Source: Candidatus Effluviviaceae Genus I sp.
Lineage (GTDB): Bacteria; Joyebacterota; Joyebacteria; Joyebacterales; Joyebacteraceae
DNA: 32,497 nt
Direction: 5' to 3'
Assembly: GCA_016867725.1 (NCBI GenBank)
Contig: VGIX01000021.1
Location: 1-32,497 of the forward strand
Positions 1 to 8,205 of this stretch are shown here, piece after piece. The position numbers and the translations under genes are program-made. Each line of letters starts with the position of its first letter. Position 1 is the first letter of the stretch. Under the pieces are notes generated by a model that had not been told where the DNA came from, made no database searches, and saw nothing but the letters and a program-made list of their open reading frames with translations.

Positions 1-2024
1 GGCACGTGCACGTGGATGTCGGTCGTCGCGAAGACCTCGTCGTCGATGCCGAGCTCGGCCGCGTGCGCCTTCGCGTACGAGAGCGCGGCCTTCGCCGACT
101 CCTGCATGACCTCGCCGAGCTTGCCCGTGAGAATGAGCTTCCCCTCGCCCTTCATCGTGAGCGCCTCGACCGTGAGGAGCTCGCCGCCCACGCTGGTCCA
201 CGCAAGGCCGGTGGCGACGCCGACGCGCGCTTCGGTCTGAACCTCCTGCGAGAGGAACCTCGCCATGCCGAGGAACCGGCGCACGGCCTTCGGCGTGACC
301 TGCTTCGTCGGCCGCTTCGACGCCGCGTGCTCGCGCGCGATCTTGCGGCAGATGTTCGCGATCTCGCGCTCGAGGTTCCTGACGCCCGCCTCGCGCGTGT
401 AGTCGTCGATGATGCGGCAGAGCGCGCTGTCGGAGAACGTCACCCCGGCCTTCACGAGGCCGTTGGCCTCGAGCTGCTTCGGCACGAGGAACTTCTTCGC
501 GATCTGGAGCTTCTCGTCGCGGAGGTACCCCGGCAGCCGGATGACTTCCATCCTGTCCTCGAGCGCCGGCGGCACCGTGTGCAGCACGTTGGCCGTCGTG
601 ATGAACATGACCTCCGAGAGGTCGAAGTCCACGTCGAGGTAGTGGTCGTTGAACGTGCAGTTCTGCTCCGGGTCGAGCACCTCGAGAAGCGCGGACGCCG
701 GATCGCCCCGGAAGTCCGAACTCATCTTGTCCACCTCGTCGAGCAGAAAGACCGGGTTCTTCGAGCCGGCCTTCTTGAGGCCCTGGATGATGCGCCCCGG
801 CATCGAGCCGATGTAGGTCCTCCGGTGCCCGCGGATCTCCGCCTCGTCGCGCACGCCGCCGAGCGACACGCGCACGAACTCGCGCCCGAGCGCGCGGCCG
901 ATCGAGCGGCCGAGCGAGGTCTTCCCCACGCCGGGCGGGCCGACGAGGCACAGGATGGGGCCCTTCACCTTCTCCATGAGCTTGAGGACCGCGAGGTACT
1001 CGAGGATGCGCTCCTTCGGCTTCTTGAGCCCGTAGTGGTCGTCCTCGAGGATCTGCTCGACCTCCGCGATGTCGGCGCGGTCCTTCGTTCGCTTGTCCCA
1101 CGGCATCGCCGTGAGCCACTCGATGTAGGTCCGAACGACGGTCGCCTCGGGCGACATCGGCGACATCTTCTTCAGGCGCTCGAGCTCGGCCATCGCCTTC
1201 TTCTCGGCCTCCTCGCTCATGTGCGCCTTCGCGATCGCGTCGGCGAGCTCGGCGACCTCGGGGGCGCCCTCGCCCTCCTGCCCGAGCTCCTCCTGGATCG
1301 CCTTCATCTGCTGGTGGAGGTAGAACTCCTTCTGGCTCTTCTGGAGCTGGTCGCGGACCTGGTTCTCGATCTTGCGCTCGAGGCGCAGGATCTCGAGCTC
1401 CGCCGACAGCGCGCGGGCGAGGACGCGCAGCCGCTGCGTGACGTCCTCCGCCTCGAGGACCTGCTGCTTGTCCTCGAGCCGGCCGGCGAGATGCGTGGCC
1501 ACCGTGTCGGCGAAGCGCGACACGTCCTCCATGTTGACGACGGTGACCAGGATCTCCTGCGGGATCTTCCGCGAGAGCTGGACGTACTCCTCGAACTGCC
1601 CGCCGACGCTGCGGACGAGCGCCTCGGTCTCGACGGTCTTCTCGATCTTGTCCTCGAGGATCTCGACGCGCGCCGACAGGTACGCCTCGCTCTTCGTGAA
1701 CCGCTTGACGATCGCCCGGGTCAGCCCCTCCACGAGGACCTTCATGGTGCCGTCGGGAAGCCGGAGGAGCTGGAGCACGCGCACGACCGTCCCGACGCGG
1801 TACAGCTCGTCGGGGTCGGGGTCCGCCGTCTCGACCTCGCGTTGCGTGACGACGAACATGATCTTGTCGGTGTGCATGACCTCTTCGAGCGCCGCCACCG
1901 ACCGCTGCCGGCCGACGAGCAGCGGGATGACCATGCTCGGATAGAGCACGAGGTCTCTCAGCGGCACGATCGGGAGCTTGTCGCTGAACTCGATGATCTC
2001 ATCGTCGTGCTGGATGCGAAGCAT
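1..2024 (-). CDS. lon: ATP-dependent protease Lon, C-terminus cut by the window edge
   Basis: Lon is a cytoplasmic hexameric AAA+ serine protease that degrades misfolded and regulatory proteins. The start is ATG (2022-2024) after AGGAG with a 5-base spacer, and 674 codons are visible. An N-terminal substrate-binding LON domain covers about residues 10-205, a coiled helical region follows, then the AAA+ module with Walker A GPPGVGKT at about residues 362-369 and a Walker B of type FLLDEVDKM. The visible end, reading DIHVHVP, is the conserved start of the protease domain. The catalytic Ser-Lys dyad of the family lies just past the left edge, so activity cannot be judged here. The gene is 83 bases downstream of clpP on the same strand, with no clpX between. 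The family call is very secure. Confidence 0.97.
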   Translation of the reverse strand, partial: MLRIQHDDEIIEFSDKLPIVPLRDLVLYPSMVIPLLVGRQRSVAALEEVMHTDKIMFVVTQREVETADPDPDELYRVGTVVRVLQLLRLPDGTMKVLVEGLTRAIVKRFTKSEAYLSARVEILEDKIEKTVETEALVRSVGGQFEEYVQLSRKIPQEILVTVVNMEDVSRFADTVATHLAGRLEDKQQVLEAEDVTQRLRVLARALSAELEILRLERKIENQVRDQLQKSQKEFYLHQQMKAIQEELGQEGEGAPEVAELADAIAKAHMSEEAEKKAMAELERLKKMSPMSPEATVVRTYIEWLTAMPWDKRTKDRADIAEVEQILEDDHYGLKKPKERILEYLAVLKLMEKVKGPILCLVGPPGVGKTSLGRSIGRALGREFVRVSLGGVRDEAEIRGHRRTYIGSMPGRIIQGLKKAGSKNPVFLLDEVDKMSSDFRGDPASALLEVLDPEQNCTFNDHYLDVDFDLSEVMFITTANVLHTVPPALEDRMEVIRLPGYLRDEKLQIAKKFLVPKQLEANGLVKAGVTFSDSALCRIIDDYTREAGVRNLEREIANICRKIAREHAASKRPTKQVTPKAVRRFLGMARFLSQEVQTEARVGVATGLAWTSVGGELLTVEALTMKGEGKLILTGKLGEVMQESAKAALSYAKAHAAELGIDDEVFATTDIHVHV

Positions 2025-2082
2025 GGACGCTCCTGGGCCGAGGCCCGTGACGATCGCGCGGTGTCGCGCTGTCAAGATAACC

Positions 2083-2097
2083 GCCCGCGGCGCGGGC
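2083..2097 (-). terminator. GC-rich inverted repeat between clpP and lon
   Basis: GCCCGCGGCGCGGGC is an inverted repeat that sits 10 bases after the clpP stop. On the minus strand it is followed by a short T-containing stretch (GGTTATCTT), so it could be a weak or partial terminator that lowers read-through into lon. A TTGACA hexamer follows within 20 bases, but no convincing -10 partner is seen. The role is inferred. Confidence 0.3.
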
Positions 2098-2107
2098 CGC
2101 AAGACCG

Positions 2108-2707
2108 CTACTTCTTCACGATCTCGAGCTTGCGCGTGATCACCTGGTCGATGATCCCGTACTCCTTCGCCTCCTCGGCCGACATGAAGAAGTTCCTGTC
2201 GGAGTCGCGGCGGATGCGCTCGGCGTCCTGGCCCGTGTGCGCGGCGAGGATGTCCACGAGGCGCTCGCGCATGTAGACGATCTCCTTCGCGTAGATCTCG
2301 AGGTCGGTCGCCTGCCCCTCGGTGCCGCCCGCCGGCTGGTGGATCATGACCCGCGCGTGCGGCAGCGCGGAGCGCTTGCCCTTCGTCCCCGCGGCGAGCA
2401 GCACGGCCGCCATGCTCGCGGCCTGCCCCATGCAGACCGTGTGCACGTTGGCGCGGATGTACTGCATCGTGTCGTAGATCGCGAGCCCGGACGCGACGTA
2501 GCCGCCGGGGCTGTTGATGTAGAGGTAGATGTCGCGGTCCGGGTCCTGCGCGTCGAGGAACAGGAGCTGCGCGATGACCGTGTTCGCGATGCGATCGTCG
2601 ATGGGCATGCCGACGAAGACGATGTTGTCGCGGAGCAGCCGCGAGAAGATGTCGTACGAGCGCTCGCCGTACCGCGTCTGCTCGATGACGAAGGGCGTAA
2701 GTCCCAT
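2108..2707 (-). CDS. clpP: ATP-dependent Clp protease proteolytic subunit ClpP, with Asn at the catalytic Asp position
   Basis: ClpP forms the tetradecameric chamber that degrades proteins unfolded by ClpX, ClpA or ClpC. The 199-residue length is typical. Catalytic Ser98 lies in GQAASMA and His123 in VMIHQP. Aligned by eye without gaps to B. subtilis or S. aureus ClpP (Ser98/His123/Asp172), residue 172 here is Asn, in [13 protein letters not shown], encoded by AAC at 2192-2194. Listeria ClpP1 is a known example with Asn at this place and altered activity. The gene lies 22 bases after tig and is presumably co-transcribed with it. The usual clpX partner does not follow. The family call is certain; the effect of Asn172 is inference. 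Confidence 0.97.
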   Translation of the reverse strand: MGLTPFVIEQTRYGERSYDIFSRLLRDNIVFVGMPIDDRIANTVIAQLLFLDAQDPDRDIYLYINSPGGYVASGLAIYDTMQYIRANVHTVCMGQAASMAAVLLAAGTKGKRSALPHARVMIHQPAGGTEGQATDLEIYAKEIVYMRERLVDILAAHTGQDAERIRRDSDRNFFMSAEEAKEYGIIDQVITRKLEIVKK

Positions 2708-2729
2708 GGGGTTCCTCTCTCCGGTTGCG

Positions 2730-4073
2730 TCAGTCTCTCGCGTCCGGCGGCGCTGAGGCCTCGGCGGCGCCCTGCGCAGCGGCTTCCCTCAGCTTGGCAA
2801 GGTCCACGAGCTCGGTCGTGACCTTCGAGATGGCGACAATGTGATCGTGCACCTTCTCAAGCCAGAGCTCGTCCTCGATCTTCGAGAGCGCCTCGGTGTC
2901 CTTGAGGTCGCTCATGAGCTGCGCCGGATCCTTGCCCTGGCGCGCGGCGAGCGCGCCGACGCGCTTCTCGACGTCGCCCGGTTCGACCTTGATCCCGTGC
3001 TTCTCAGCGATCGTCCCGAGGAGCAGGCTCGCCTTGAGCTGGTGCTCCACGACCGGCCGGTAGGTCTGCCGGAACTCGTCCTCCTTCGGCTTCTCCTCGT
3101 CGCCCCGTCCCTCGCAGGCCCGCCGGTGCATCTCCGCCAGCCGCTCCTCCACGAGGCACTCCGGAAGCTCGAAGGGGTTCCGCGCGATGATGGCGCCGAT
3201 GATCTCCTCCTCGAGCCGGCCGCGCGCGAAGGCGCGGGCCTGGGCCTCGAGGGAGTTCCGCACGCGCACCCTGAGGTCGAGCACGGTCTCGCCGCCCGCC
3301 ACGGCGCGCGCGAACGCGTCGTCCACGGGAGGCAGCCGCTTCTCGCGGATCTCCTTGACCTTCACGGCGAAGGGCACGCTCTTCCCGGCCACGTCGGCGA
3401 CGCGGTGATCGGCCGGGAACGTCAGCGTCACCGTCTTCTCGTCGCCCGCCGAGACGCCCGCGAGCGCCTCGTCGAGCTCGGGAGGTATGTACCCCTTGCC
3501 CACCTCGCACGGATAATCAACGGACTTCGAGTCCGGAACCGGCGTGCCGCCGTCGCCGAGGCGCTCGTAGTCGATGATGACGTAGTCGCCCGGCACGGAC
3601 GGCCGCGCCACCGACGCAAGCTCCGCCTGCTGCTCCCTGAGCGACTCGATCGCCCGCTCGACGTCCACGTTCGTGACGATGGGAACGTGCTCGGTGAACT
3701 CGAGCCCCTCGTAGTCCCTAAGCTCGATCTCGGGCCGCACCTCGACCGTCGCGGTGAAGTGGTACTTCCCGTCCGTCGGGATGGCCTCGAGGTCCTGCAC
3801 GGCGGGATCGCAGATGGGCCGAAGTCCCGCCTCCTTCACCGCCTCGATGTACGCTCCCGCCATGAGCGCCTCGATGGCGTCGGCGCGGAGCGCCTGACCG
3901 TAGCGCTGGACCAGGAGGTCGCGCGGCACCTTGCCCTTGCGAAACCCGGGCATCTCGACGCGCCCGGTCAGCTCCTCGAGCAGCTCCTCGAACTTCTTCT
4001 CGACGGCGGCCTCGGGGACTCCCACGCGGAGCTTCCTCTTCCAGCCGCCTGCCTCTTCCACGCGAACGAGCAA
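2730..4073 (-). CDS. tig: Trigger factor (ribosome-associated chaperone)
   Basis: Trigger factor binds ribosomal protein L23 at the exit tunnel and shields nascent chains; it also has peptidyl-prolyl isomerase activity. The protein is 447 residues, a normal length. The ribosome-docking signature GFRKGKVP is at residues 43-50. An FKBP-type PPIase domain spans about 160-245 and a helical C-terminal chaperone domain completes it. The start is TTG (4071-4073): an in-frame stop lies only four codons upstream, no ATG is available, and AGGAG (4081-4085) sits 7 bases before this TTG. The C-terminus is Ala-rich. It heads the tig-clpP-lon run downstream of tRNA-Leu, a common bacterial arrangement. Confidence 0.97.
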   Translation of the reverse strand: MLVRVEEAGGWKRKLRVGVPEAAVEKKFEELLEELTGRVEMPGFRKGKVPRDLLVQRYGQALRADAIEALMAGAYIEAVKEAGLRPICDPAVQDLEAIPTDGKYHFTATVEVRPEIELRDYEGLEFTEHVPIVTNVDVERAIESLREQQAELASVARPSVPGDYVIIDYERLGDGGTPVPDSKSVDYPCEVGKGYIPPELDEALAGVSAGDEKTVTLTFPADHRVADVAGKSVPFAVKVKEIREKRLPPVDDAFARAVAGGETVLDLRVRVRNSLEAQARAFARGRLEEEIIGAIIARNPFELPECLVEERLAEMHRRACEGRGDEEKPKEDEFRQTYRPVVEHQLKASLLLGTIAEKHGIKVEPGDVEKRVGALAARQGKDPAQLMSDLKDTEALSKIEDELWLEKVHDHIVAISKVTTELVDLAKLREAAAQGAAEASAPPDARD

Positions 4074-4178
4074 GAAGCGTCTCCTTCAGGTTTGCATGAA
4101 CCATGCCCGAAAGGCGCCTGCGCACAGGGCCCCGGGCTGCCGGACCCGGCCGCGCACCGGGCTTCGGATGCCTGTCGC

Positions 4179-4265
4179 TGGTGCGAGAGGGGGGATTCGA
4201 ACCCCCACAGGCTTTCCCTACCGGATCCTAAGTCCGGCGCGTCTACCAGGTTCCGCCACTCTCGC
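4179..4265 (-). tRNA. tRNA-Leu(UAG), CCA encoded
   Basis: This 87-base gene folds as a class II tRNA. The acceptor stem GCGAGAG/CTCTCGC is perfect, with discriminator A and an encoded CCA. The D arm is GCGGAACCTGGTAGACGC. The anticodon stem CCGGA/TCCGG closes a loop CTTAGGA, so the anticodon is UAG (leucine, CUN codons). A long variable arm and a T arm with TTCGAAT and a five-pair GGGGG/CCCCC stem complete it. It sits between ptb and tig on the same strand, 13 bases from the ptb stop codon region, so it may be processed from a longer transcript. Confidence 0.97.
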
Positions 4266-4276
4266 GGAACTCGCGA

Positions 4277-5314
4277 TCATGCGTCGGCCGCGTGGGCGAT
4301 CACGACGCCCGCGGCGATCGAGTTCCTCTTGATCTCCGCCCCGTCGGAGCGCGATGCCATCACGATGGGCACCTTCGCCCCGACCAGGACCCCCGCGTGC
4401 TCGGACCCGCCGGTCATGAAGGCGAGCGCCTTGTAGAAGACGTTCCCGACGTCGATGTCCGAGAAGATGACGAGCTCCGCCTTGCCCGCGACGGCGCCTA
4501 CGACGCCCTTGCTCGCGGCCGCCTGCTCGCTGATGGCGTTGTCGAATCCGAGCGGCCCGTCCACGGTGCAGCCCGTGATCTGTCCGCGCTCGTTCATCTT
4601 GGCCAGCGCGGCAGCGTCCACCGTCGCCTGGAGCTTCGGGTTCACGAGCTCGAACGCGCACACGACGGCCACCTTCGGGCAGTCCCACCCGAGTTTGCGC
4701 ATCGCGCCGACGGAGTTCTGGATGATGCCGGCCTTCTGCTCGAGCGTCGGCGCGGGCACGATGCCGCCGTCCGACATGCAGAGGATGCGGCCGAACTCCG
4801 GTGTGCTCAGCATCGCGATGTGGCTCATGAGGCTCCCGGCGCGGATGCCGGTCTCGCGGTCGAGCGCGGCCCGCATGAGGTCGGCCGTCTGGACCTTGCC
4901 CTTCATGAGCATGCTCACCTCGCCCTTCCGCGCGAGCTCGACCGCGGCCCGGCACGACGCGACGGGGTCGGCCGCCTTCACCACGCGCCACCGCGAGATG
5001 TCGACGCCCTCGCCCCTCGCCGCCCGCGCGACCGCGTCCGGGTCGCCGACGAGCACCGGCTCGACGAGCCCGAGCTTCCACGCATCGTGCGCGGCCGCAA
5101 GCGCGCACGCGTCCTCGGCGCCGGCCACGCCCATCACCGAGGGGCCCTGCTCCCTCGCGCACCTGAGCGCGCGCTCCATGAGCTCCTCGAAGCTCCTCGG
5201 CGGAACGCGCGGCGCGTCGCACGGGGGCTTCGCCTGCCCGCGCGGCTTCGCGGCCCTTCCCCGCGGCCGCCCGCCCGCTCCGCTCTTCGACCTTCCGCCG
5301 GCCCGCTTCGCCAT
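4277..5314 (-). CDS. ptb: Phosphate butyryltransferase (phosphotransbutyrylase), with a basic N-terminal extension
   Basis: Ptb converts a short-chain acyl-CoA plus phosphate to acyl phosphate plus CoA, which Buk then uses to make ATP. The 345-residue protein matches the phosphate acetyl/butyryltransferase family, including MSDGGIVPAPTLEQKAGI and a FELVNPKLQATVDAAAL-type segment followed by GPLGFDNAIS. Family members are about 300 residues. Here about 40 extra N-terminal residues rich in Lys, Arg, Gly and Pro precede the fold. The ATG at 5314 has GGAG 5 bases upstream, so the extension is probably translated; an internal ATG (Met46) with GAGGAG 3 bases before it is an alternative. The gene is 21 bases after buk. 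The acyl chain used (butyryl, isobutyryl, isovaleryl) cannot be read from sequence. Confidence 0.92.
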   Translation of the reverse strand: MAKRAGGRSKSGAGGRPRGRAAKPRGQAKPPCDAPRVPPRSFEELMERALRCAREQGPSVMGVAGAEDACALAAAHDAWKLGLVEPVLVGDPDAVARAARGEGVDISRWRVVKAADPVASCRAAVELARKGEVSMLMKGKVQTADLMRAALDRETGIRAGSLMSHIAMLSTPEFGRILCMSDGGIVPAPTLEQKAGIIQNSVGAMRKLGWDCPKVAVVCAFELVNPKLQATVDAAALAKMNERGQITGCTVDGPLGFDNAISEQAAASKGVVGAVAGKAELVIFSDIDVGNVFYKALAFMTGGSEHAGVLVGAKVPIVMASRSDGAEIKRNSIAAGVVIAHAADA

Positions 5315-5335
5315 GACCGCTCCTTTCGGGATGCG

Positions 5336-6415
5336 CTAACCCGCCGGGTATGTCCTCGGCCTCTCGACACCCCGCAGCACCTCGAGCGCCCCCGCCGCCA
5401 GGCTCTCGAGTTCGTTCTCGCCGGGCAGCACCATGACGCCCGCGATGAACGAGACGCGGTCCGTCACGAGTCCCACGAGAAGCGGCGAGTGCGCCATCGC
5501 GCCGGTGAGCACGATCGAATCCACCTCGCCCGACAGCGCCGCGGACATCGCGCCGATCTCCTTGGCGATCTGGTACGCCATCGCCTCGACGACCTCGCGC
5601 GCCTTCGCGTCTCCCTCGTCGATCCGGCGCGCCACGTCCTTGAAGTCGTTGGTCCCGAGATACGAGAGAAGGCCGCCCTCCCGCGTGATCACCCGCTTCA
5701 TCCGCTCGAGCGACACCCCGTTCGCCGCCATGTAGTCCAGCATCTCGATGAGCGGGAGCCCTCCGGTGCGCTCGGGGGAGAACGGCCCGCCGGACGCGGC
5801 GTTGTTCACGTCCACCATCCGCCCGCGGCGGAGCGGGGTGATGGAGATGCCGCTTCCGAGGTGCGCGACGATGAGGTTGAGCGCGTCGAGCGGCCTGCCG
5901 AGCCGCCGCGCCGCCTTCTTGGCGGTCGCCTTCGTGTTGAGCGCGTGCCCGAGGCTCTTGCGCTCGATCCCGTGAAGGCCCGAGTAGCGCGCCAGCGGCT
6001 CAAACTCGTCCACGCTCACGGGGTCCACGACGAGCGCGCGGCCGCCGAGTCGCTTCGCAAGAGCGTCGGCGAGAAGCGGCCCCAGGTTCGAGGCGTGCTG
6101 TCCGGCGTAGCCCATCCGCGCGTCCTCGAGCATCGCCTCGTTCACGACGTACGTGCCGCTCGGGATGGAGCGGAGCAGCCCCCCGCGGCCGACGACGGCG
6201 TCGAAGGGCCTGCCGATCTGCCCGCGTTCGGAGAGCGCCGTCTCGACGGCCGCGCGCCGGTGGTCCAGCTGCGCGGGGATGGACTCGAAGCGCGCCAGCT
6301 CCTCGCGGGTGTGCTCGACGCTCGCGTCCAGCACGCGCTTATCGCCCTCGAAGACGGCGATCTTCGTCGTCATGCCGCCCGGGTTGATGGCGAGCACTCT
6401 CTCGCCGGCAGCCAA
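5336..6415 (-). CDS. buk: Butyrate kinase
   Basis: Buk is an acetate/sugar kinase/Hsp70-fold enzyme that transfers phosphate from butyryl (or branched acyl) phosphate to ADP. I chose the TTG at 6413-6415, which has GGAG 6 bases upstream and gives 359 residues, the family length; an upstream ATG at 6520 would add 35 residues with no family match. The phosphate-1 motif near the start is AINPGGMTTKIAVFEG, where most Buk proteins have GSTSTK. Other family hallmarks are HLGSGISITPL, VDVNNAASGGPFSPERTGGLP and a C-terminal DSIVLTGAMAHS. The gene is followed by ptb after 21 bases (order buk-ptb). With the upstream aminotransferase it suggests fermentation of amino-acid-derived acyl-CoAs. Confidence 0.93.
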   Translation of the reverse strand: MAAGERVLAINPGGMTTKIAVFEGDKRVLDASVEHTREELARFESIPAQLDHRRAAVETALSERGQIGRPFDAVVGRGGLLRSIPSGTYVVNEAMLEDARMGYAGQHASNLGPLLADALAKRLGGRALVVDPVSVDEFEPLARYSGLHGIERKSLGHALNTKATAKKAARRLGRPLDALNLIVAHLGSGISITPLRRGRMVDVNNAASGGPFSPERTGGLPLIEMLDYMAANGVSLERMKRVITREGGLLSYLGTNDFKDVARRIDEGDAKAREVVEAMAYQIAKEIGAMSAALSGEVDSIVLTGAMAHSPLLVGLVTDRVSFIAGVMVLPGENELESLAAGALEVLRGVERPRTYPAG

Positions 6416-6532
6416 GCGCTTCTCCTTGGGCCTCCCGCCCCCGCGCGAGTTGGCAGATGATACCACAAACGCCCGGCCCCGGGAGAGGCGGCCGGCGCAC
6501 GGACCGTCGGCGCGCCCCACCCCACACCGCGA

Positions 6533-6560
6533 GCGAGGCGGAGGACATCCTCCGCCTCGC
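6533..6560 (-). terminator. Perfect 12-bp GC-rich hairpin without a T-tract, downstream of the aminotransferase gene
   Basis: GCGAGGCGGAGG (6533-6544) pairs perfectly with CCTCCGCCTCGC (6549-6560) around a 4-base loop. It lies 37 bases past the aminotransferase stop and about 118 bases before the buk start. Neither strand has a T-run after it. It may end or stabilise the aminotransferase transcript, or insulate buk-ptb. The function is inferred from position. Confidence 0.45.
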
Positions 6561-6596
6561 CCTCTGCGCTCCGCGTGTGGCTGCGAACGAGTCGCG

Positions 6597-7850
6597 TCAG
6601 GGCGACGCGATCTGCTGCCGCGCCCTCGCCTTCACGCGATCGTAGCTCTCGATGACCTTGCCCAACCGCTTCACGCCCTCGACGATCTCCTCCTTCGTGG
6701 GATAGGAGAAGTTGAGGCGCATCGCGTTCCGTCCGCCGCCGTCGCTGTGGAAGGCCGAGCCAACGACGTACGCGACGTTCTGCTCGACGGCCTCGTAGAA
6801 CATCTCGTCGGCGTCCATGTGGTCGGGCAGCGTGACCCAGAGGAAGAGCCCGCCGTCCGGCTTCGTCCACCGCAGGCCGGGGATGTCGGGCATGTGGTCC
6901 TCGAGGGCCTTCAGCATGATCTGCCGCTTCTCCCGGTAGATCGCCTTGACCCTCTCGATGTTCTTGTCGAGCAGCCCTCTCGCCGCGAACTCGGCGATGA
7001 TGGCCTGGTTGAACGACGGAGGGCACAGGTCCGCGGCCTGCATCGCCGTGACGAGCTTCTGGATGATCGCCTCGTCCGCGATGACCCATCCGAGCCTCAT
7101 GCCGGGGAAGAGGATCTTCGAGAACGTGTACAGGCCGATGACCTGCCCGTTGCCGTCGAGCTTGAAGATCGGCTTCACGGGCTCGCCTTCGTAGCGCAGC
7201 TCCCGGTACGGGCTGTCCTCGAGGATGAGGACGTCGTAGCGCTTGGCGAGGTCCAGGAGCTTGAGCCGGCGGTCCTCCGTCATCGTGATGCCGGCCGGGT
7301 TCTGGAAGTCGGGGACCTCGTAGATGAACTTCGGCTTCTTCCCCATCTTGCGGAGCTTCTCGAGCTCGCGCTCGACCAGATCCACGCGCGTGCCGTGGTC
7401 GTCAAGCGGCACGCCGACCATGCGCGCGCCGTACCCGGAGAACGCCTGAAGCCCACCGACGTACGACGGCAGCCCCACGATGACGACATCGCCGATGTCG
7501 ACGAAGATCCTGGCCACGAGGTCGAGACCCTGCTGGGACCCCACCGTGATGAGCACGTTCTCCTGCTTGAGCGTGATCCTGTCCTGCTGCTCGTGGTGGG
7601 CGATGATCTGCGCCTTGAGGCGCGGGTCACCCTCGGTCGGCCCGTACTGGAGCACGCTCGCGCCATCTCGCCGGAGGACGTCCGCGGTGATGCCTGCCAC
7701 CTCGTCGGTGGGGAACGCCTTCGGGTCCGGCAGACCCCCGGCGAAGGAGATGATCTCGGGCCTGAGCGTGAGCTTGAGGAGCTCCCGGATCACGGACTTC
7801 TGCATGCCCTTGGCGTTGACCGAGAAGACGTCCTGGAGATCGCTGATCAC
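6597..7850 (-). CDS. PLP-dependent aminotransferase, fold type I (LysN / 2-aminoadipate aminotransferase-like)
   Basis: This cytoplasmic class I/II aminotransferase swaps an amino group between an amino acid and a 2-oxo acid. The start is GTG (7848-7850) with GGAGG 5 bases upstream, giving 417 residues; a longer frame to 8036 has no support. Visible PLP-site residues are QNPAG (Asn184), EDSPY (Asp212, Tyr215), the Schiff-base Lys245 in TFSKILFPGMRLGW and the carboxylate-binding Arg near the end (MRLNFSYP). It resembles the LysN/KAT II/aromatic aminotransferase subgroup, whose members are often broad (2-aminoadipate, leucine, aromatic amino acids). It has its own promoter and is followed by buk-ptb. 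The divergent XRE-cupin genes may control it. The exact substrate is not decidable. Confidence 0.9.
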   Translation of the reverse strand: MISDLQDVFSVNAKGMQKSVIRELLKLTLRPEIISFAGGLPDPKAFPTDEVAGITADVLRRDGASVLQYGPTEGDPRLKAQIIAHHEQQDRITLKQENVLITVGSQQGLDLVARIFVDIGDVVIVGLPSYVGGLQAFSGYGARMVGVPLDDHGTRVDLVERELEKLRKMGKKPKFIYEVPDFQNPAGITMTEDRRLKLLDLAKRYDVLILEDSPYRELRYEGEPVKPIFKLDGNGQVIGLYTFSKILFPGMRLGWVIADEAIIQKLVTAMQAADLCPPSFNQAIIAEFAARGLLDKNIERVKAIYREKRQIMLKALEDHMPDIPGLRWTKPDGGLFLWVTLPDHMDADEMFYEAVEQNVAYVVGSAFHSDGGGRNAMRLNFSYPTKEEIVEGVKRLGKVIESYDRVKARARQQIASP

Positions 7851-7930
7851 GTGTGCCTCCCTGGGAGGGAACCGCCATCGCTGCGTCAACAGGGACGCGT
7901 GCCGCCGGGGCAAAACCGGGCCGACACAGG

Positions 7931-7960
7931 AGGCTATCAGCGCTCTGCGTGCGGTGTCAA
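7931..7960 (-). promoter_or_regulatory. Candidate sigma-70-type promoter of the aminotransferase gene
   Basis: Read on the minus strand, TTGACA (7955-7960) is followed after 18 bases by TAGCCT (7931-7936), preceded by TG in the extended -10 position. The -35 is perfect and the -10 is weak. The leader to the GTG start would be about 74 bases. An AGCGCT element (7939-7944) lies in the spacer. Confidence 0.45.
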
Positions 7961-8041
7961 GGTTCGCCTGGCGGACGGGCCACGGCCACAGGCATGCCGG
8001 TGGCGTTCCGCCGGCTCCCCGATTACGGTCACACAAGCCTC

Positions 8042-8070
8042 TTGACCGGAATCCTGTATTGCGCTAGATT
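8042..8070 (+). promoter_or_regulatory. Candidate sigma-70-type promoter of the XRE-cupin genes
   Basis: TTGACC (8042-8047), a 17-base spacer and TAGATT (8065-8070) match the vegetative consensus well. The expected start point is near 8077, giving a leader of about 130 bases to the first ATG at 8206. A GCGCT box touches the -10 and further inverted repeats follow directly, so autoregulation is plausible. Confidence 0.55.
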
Positions 8071-8080
8071 ACCGGCACTG

Positions 8081-8107
8081 GCGCTGACAGAGAGCGCATG
8101 TCACATG
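8081..8107. promoter_or_regulatory. Candidate operator: adjacent inverted repeats after the XRE promoter
   Basis: GCGCT (8081-8085), 7 bases, AGCGC (8093-8097), then the overlapping perfect palindrome CATGT-C-ACATG (8097-8107). They sit a few bases after the expected transcription start of the XRE pair, the usual place for a repressor site. The match to any known operator is unknown. Confidence 0.35.
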
Positions 8108-8205
8108 AAGCGCCGTTTCGCACATGCTAGCTCGCGGCCCGGCGCCCGCAGGCATCCAGATGGCGGCGGAAGACCGGCAACGCGAAGAGGGGGCTCGGAT
8201 CTCAG

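Larger units (their letters stand above)
7851..8205. other. Divergent intergenic control region between the aminotransferase and the XRE-cupin pair
   Basis: This 355-base gap holds no convincing gene. It carries one candidate promoter in each direction (listed separately). AGCGCT occurs at 7939-7944 in the spacer of the minus-strand promoter, GCGCT at 8061-8065 touches the -10 of the plus-strand promoter, and GCGCT-N7-AGCGC (8081-8097) plus the perfect palindrome CATGT-C-ACATG (8097-8107) lie just after its expected start point. These are plausible operators for the adjacent regulators. A plus-strand open frame from 8124 overlaps the XRE gene in another frame and has no recognisable protein features. 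Confidence 0.6.

Noticed and set aside
6-2276. Long plus-strand open frame of about 750 codons across lon
   Set aside because: It is antisense to lon and clpP, has an Arg/Leu/His-rich composition typical of GC-rich shadow frames, and matches no protein features; the minus strand encodes clear Lon.
4292-6460. Long plus-strand open frame of about 720 codons over ptb and buk
   Set aside because: Antisense shadow with biased Arg/Leu/His/Glu composition; buk and ptb on the other strand are unmistakable.
5336-6520. Butyrate kinase start at the ATG at 6520
   Set aside because: It adds 35 residues with no family match; the TTG at 6415 has GGAG at the right distance and gives the usual length.
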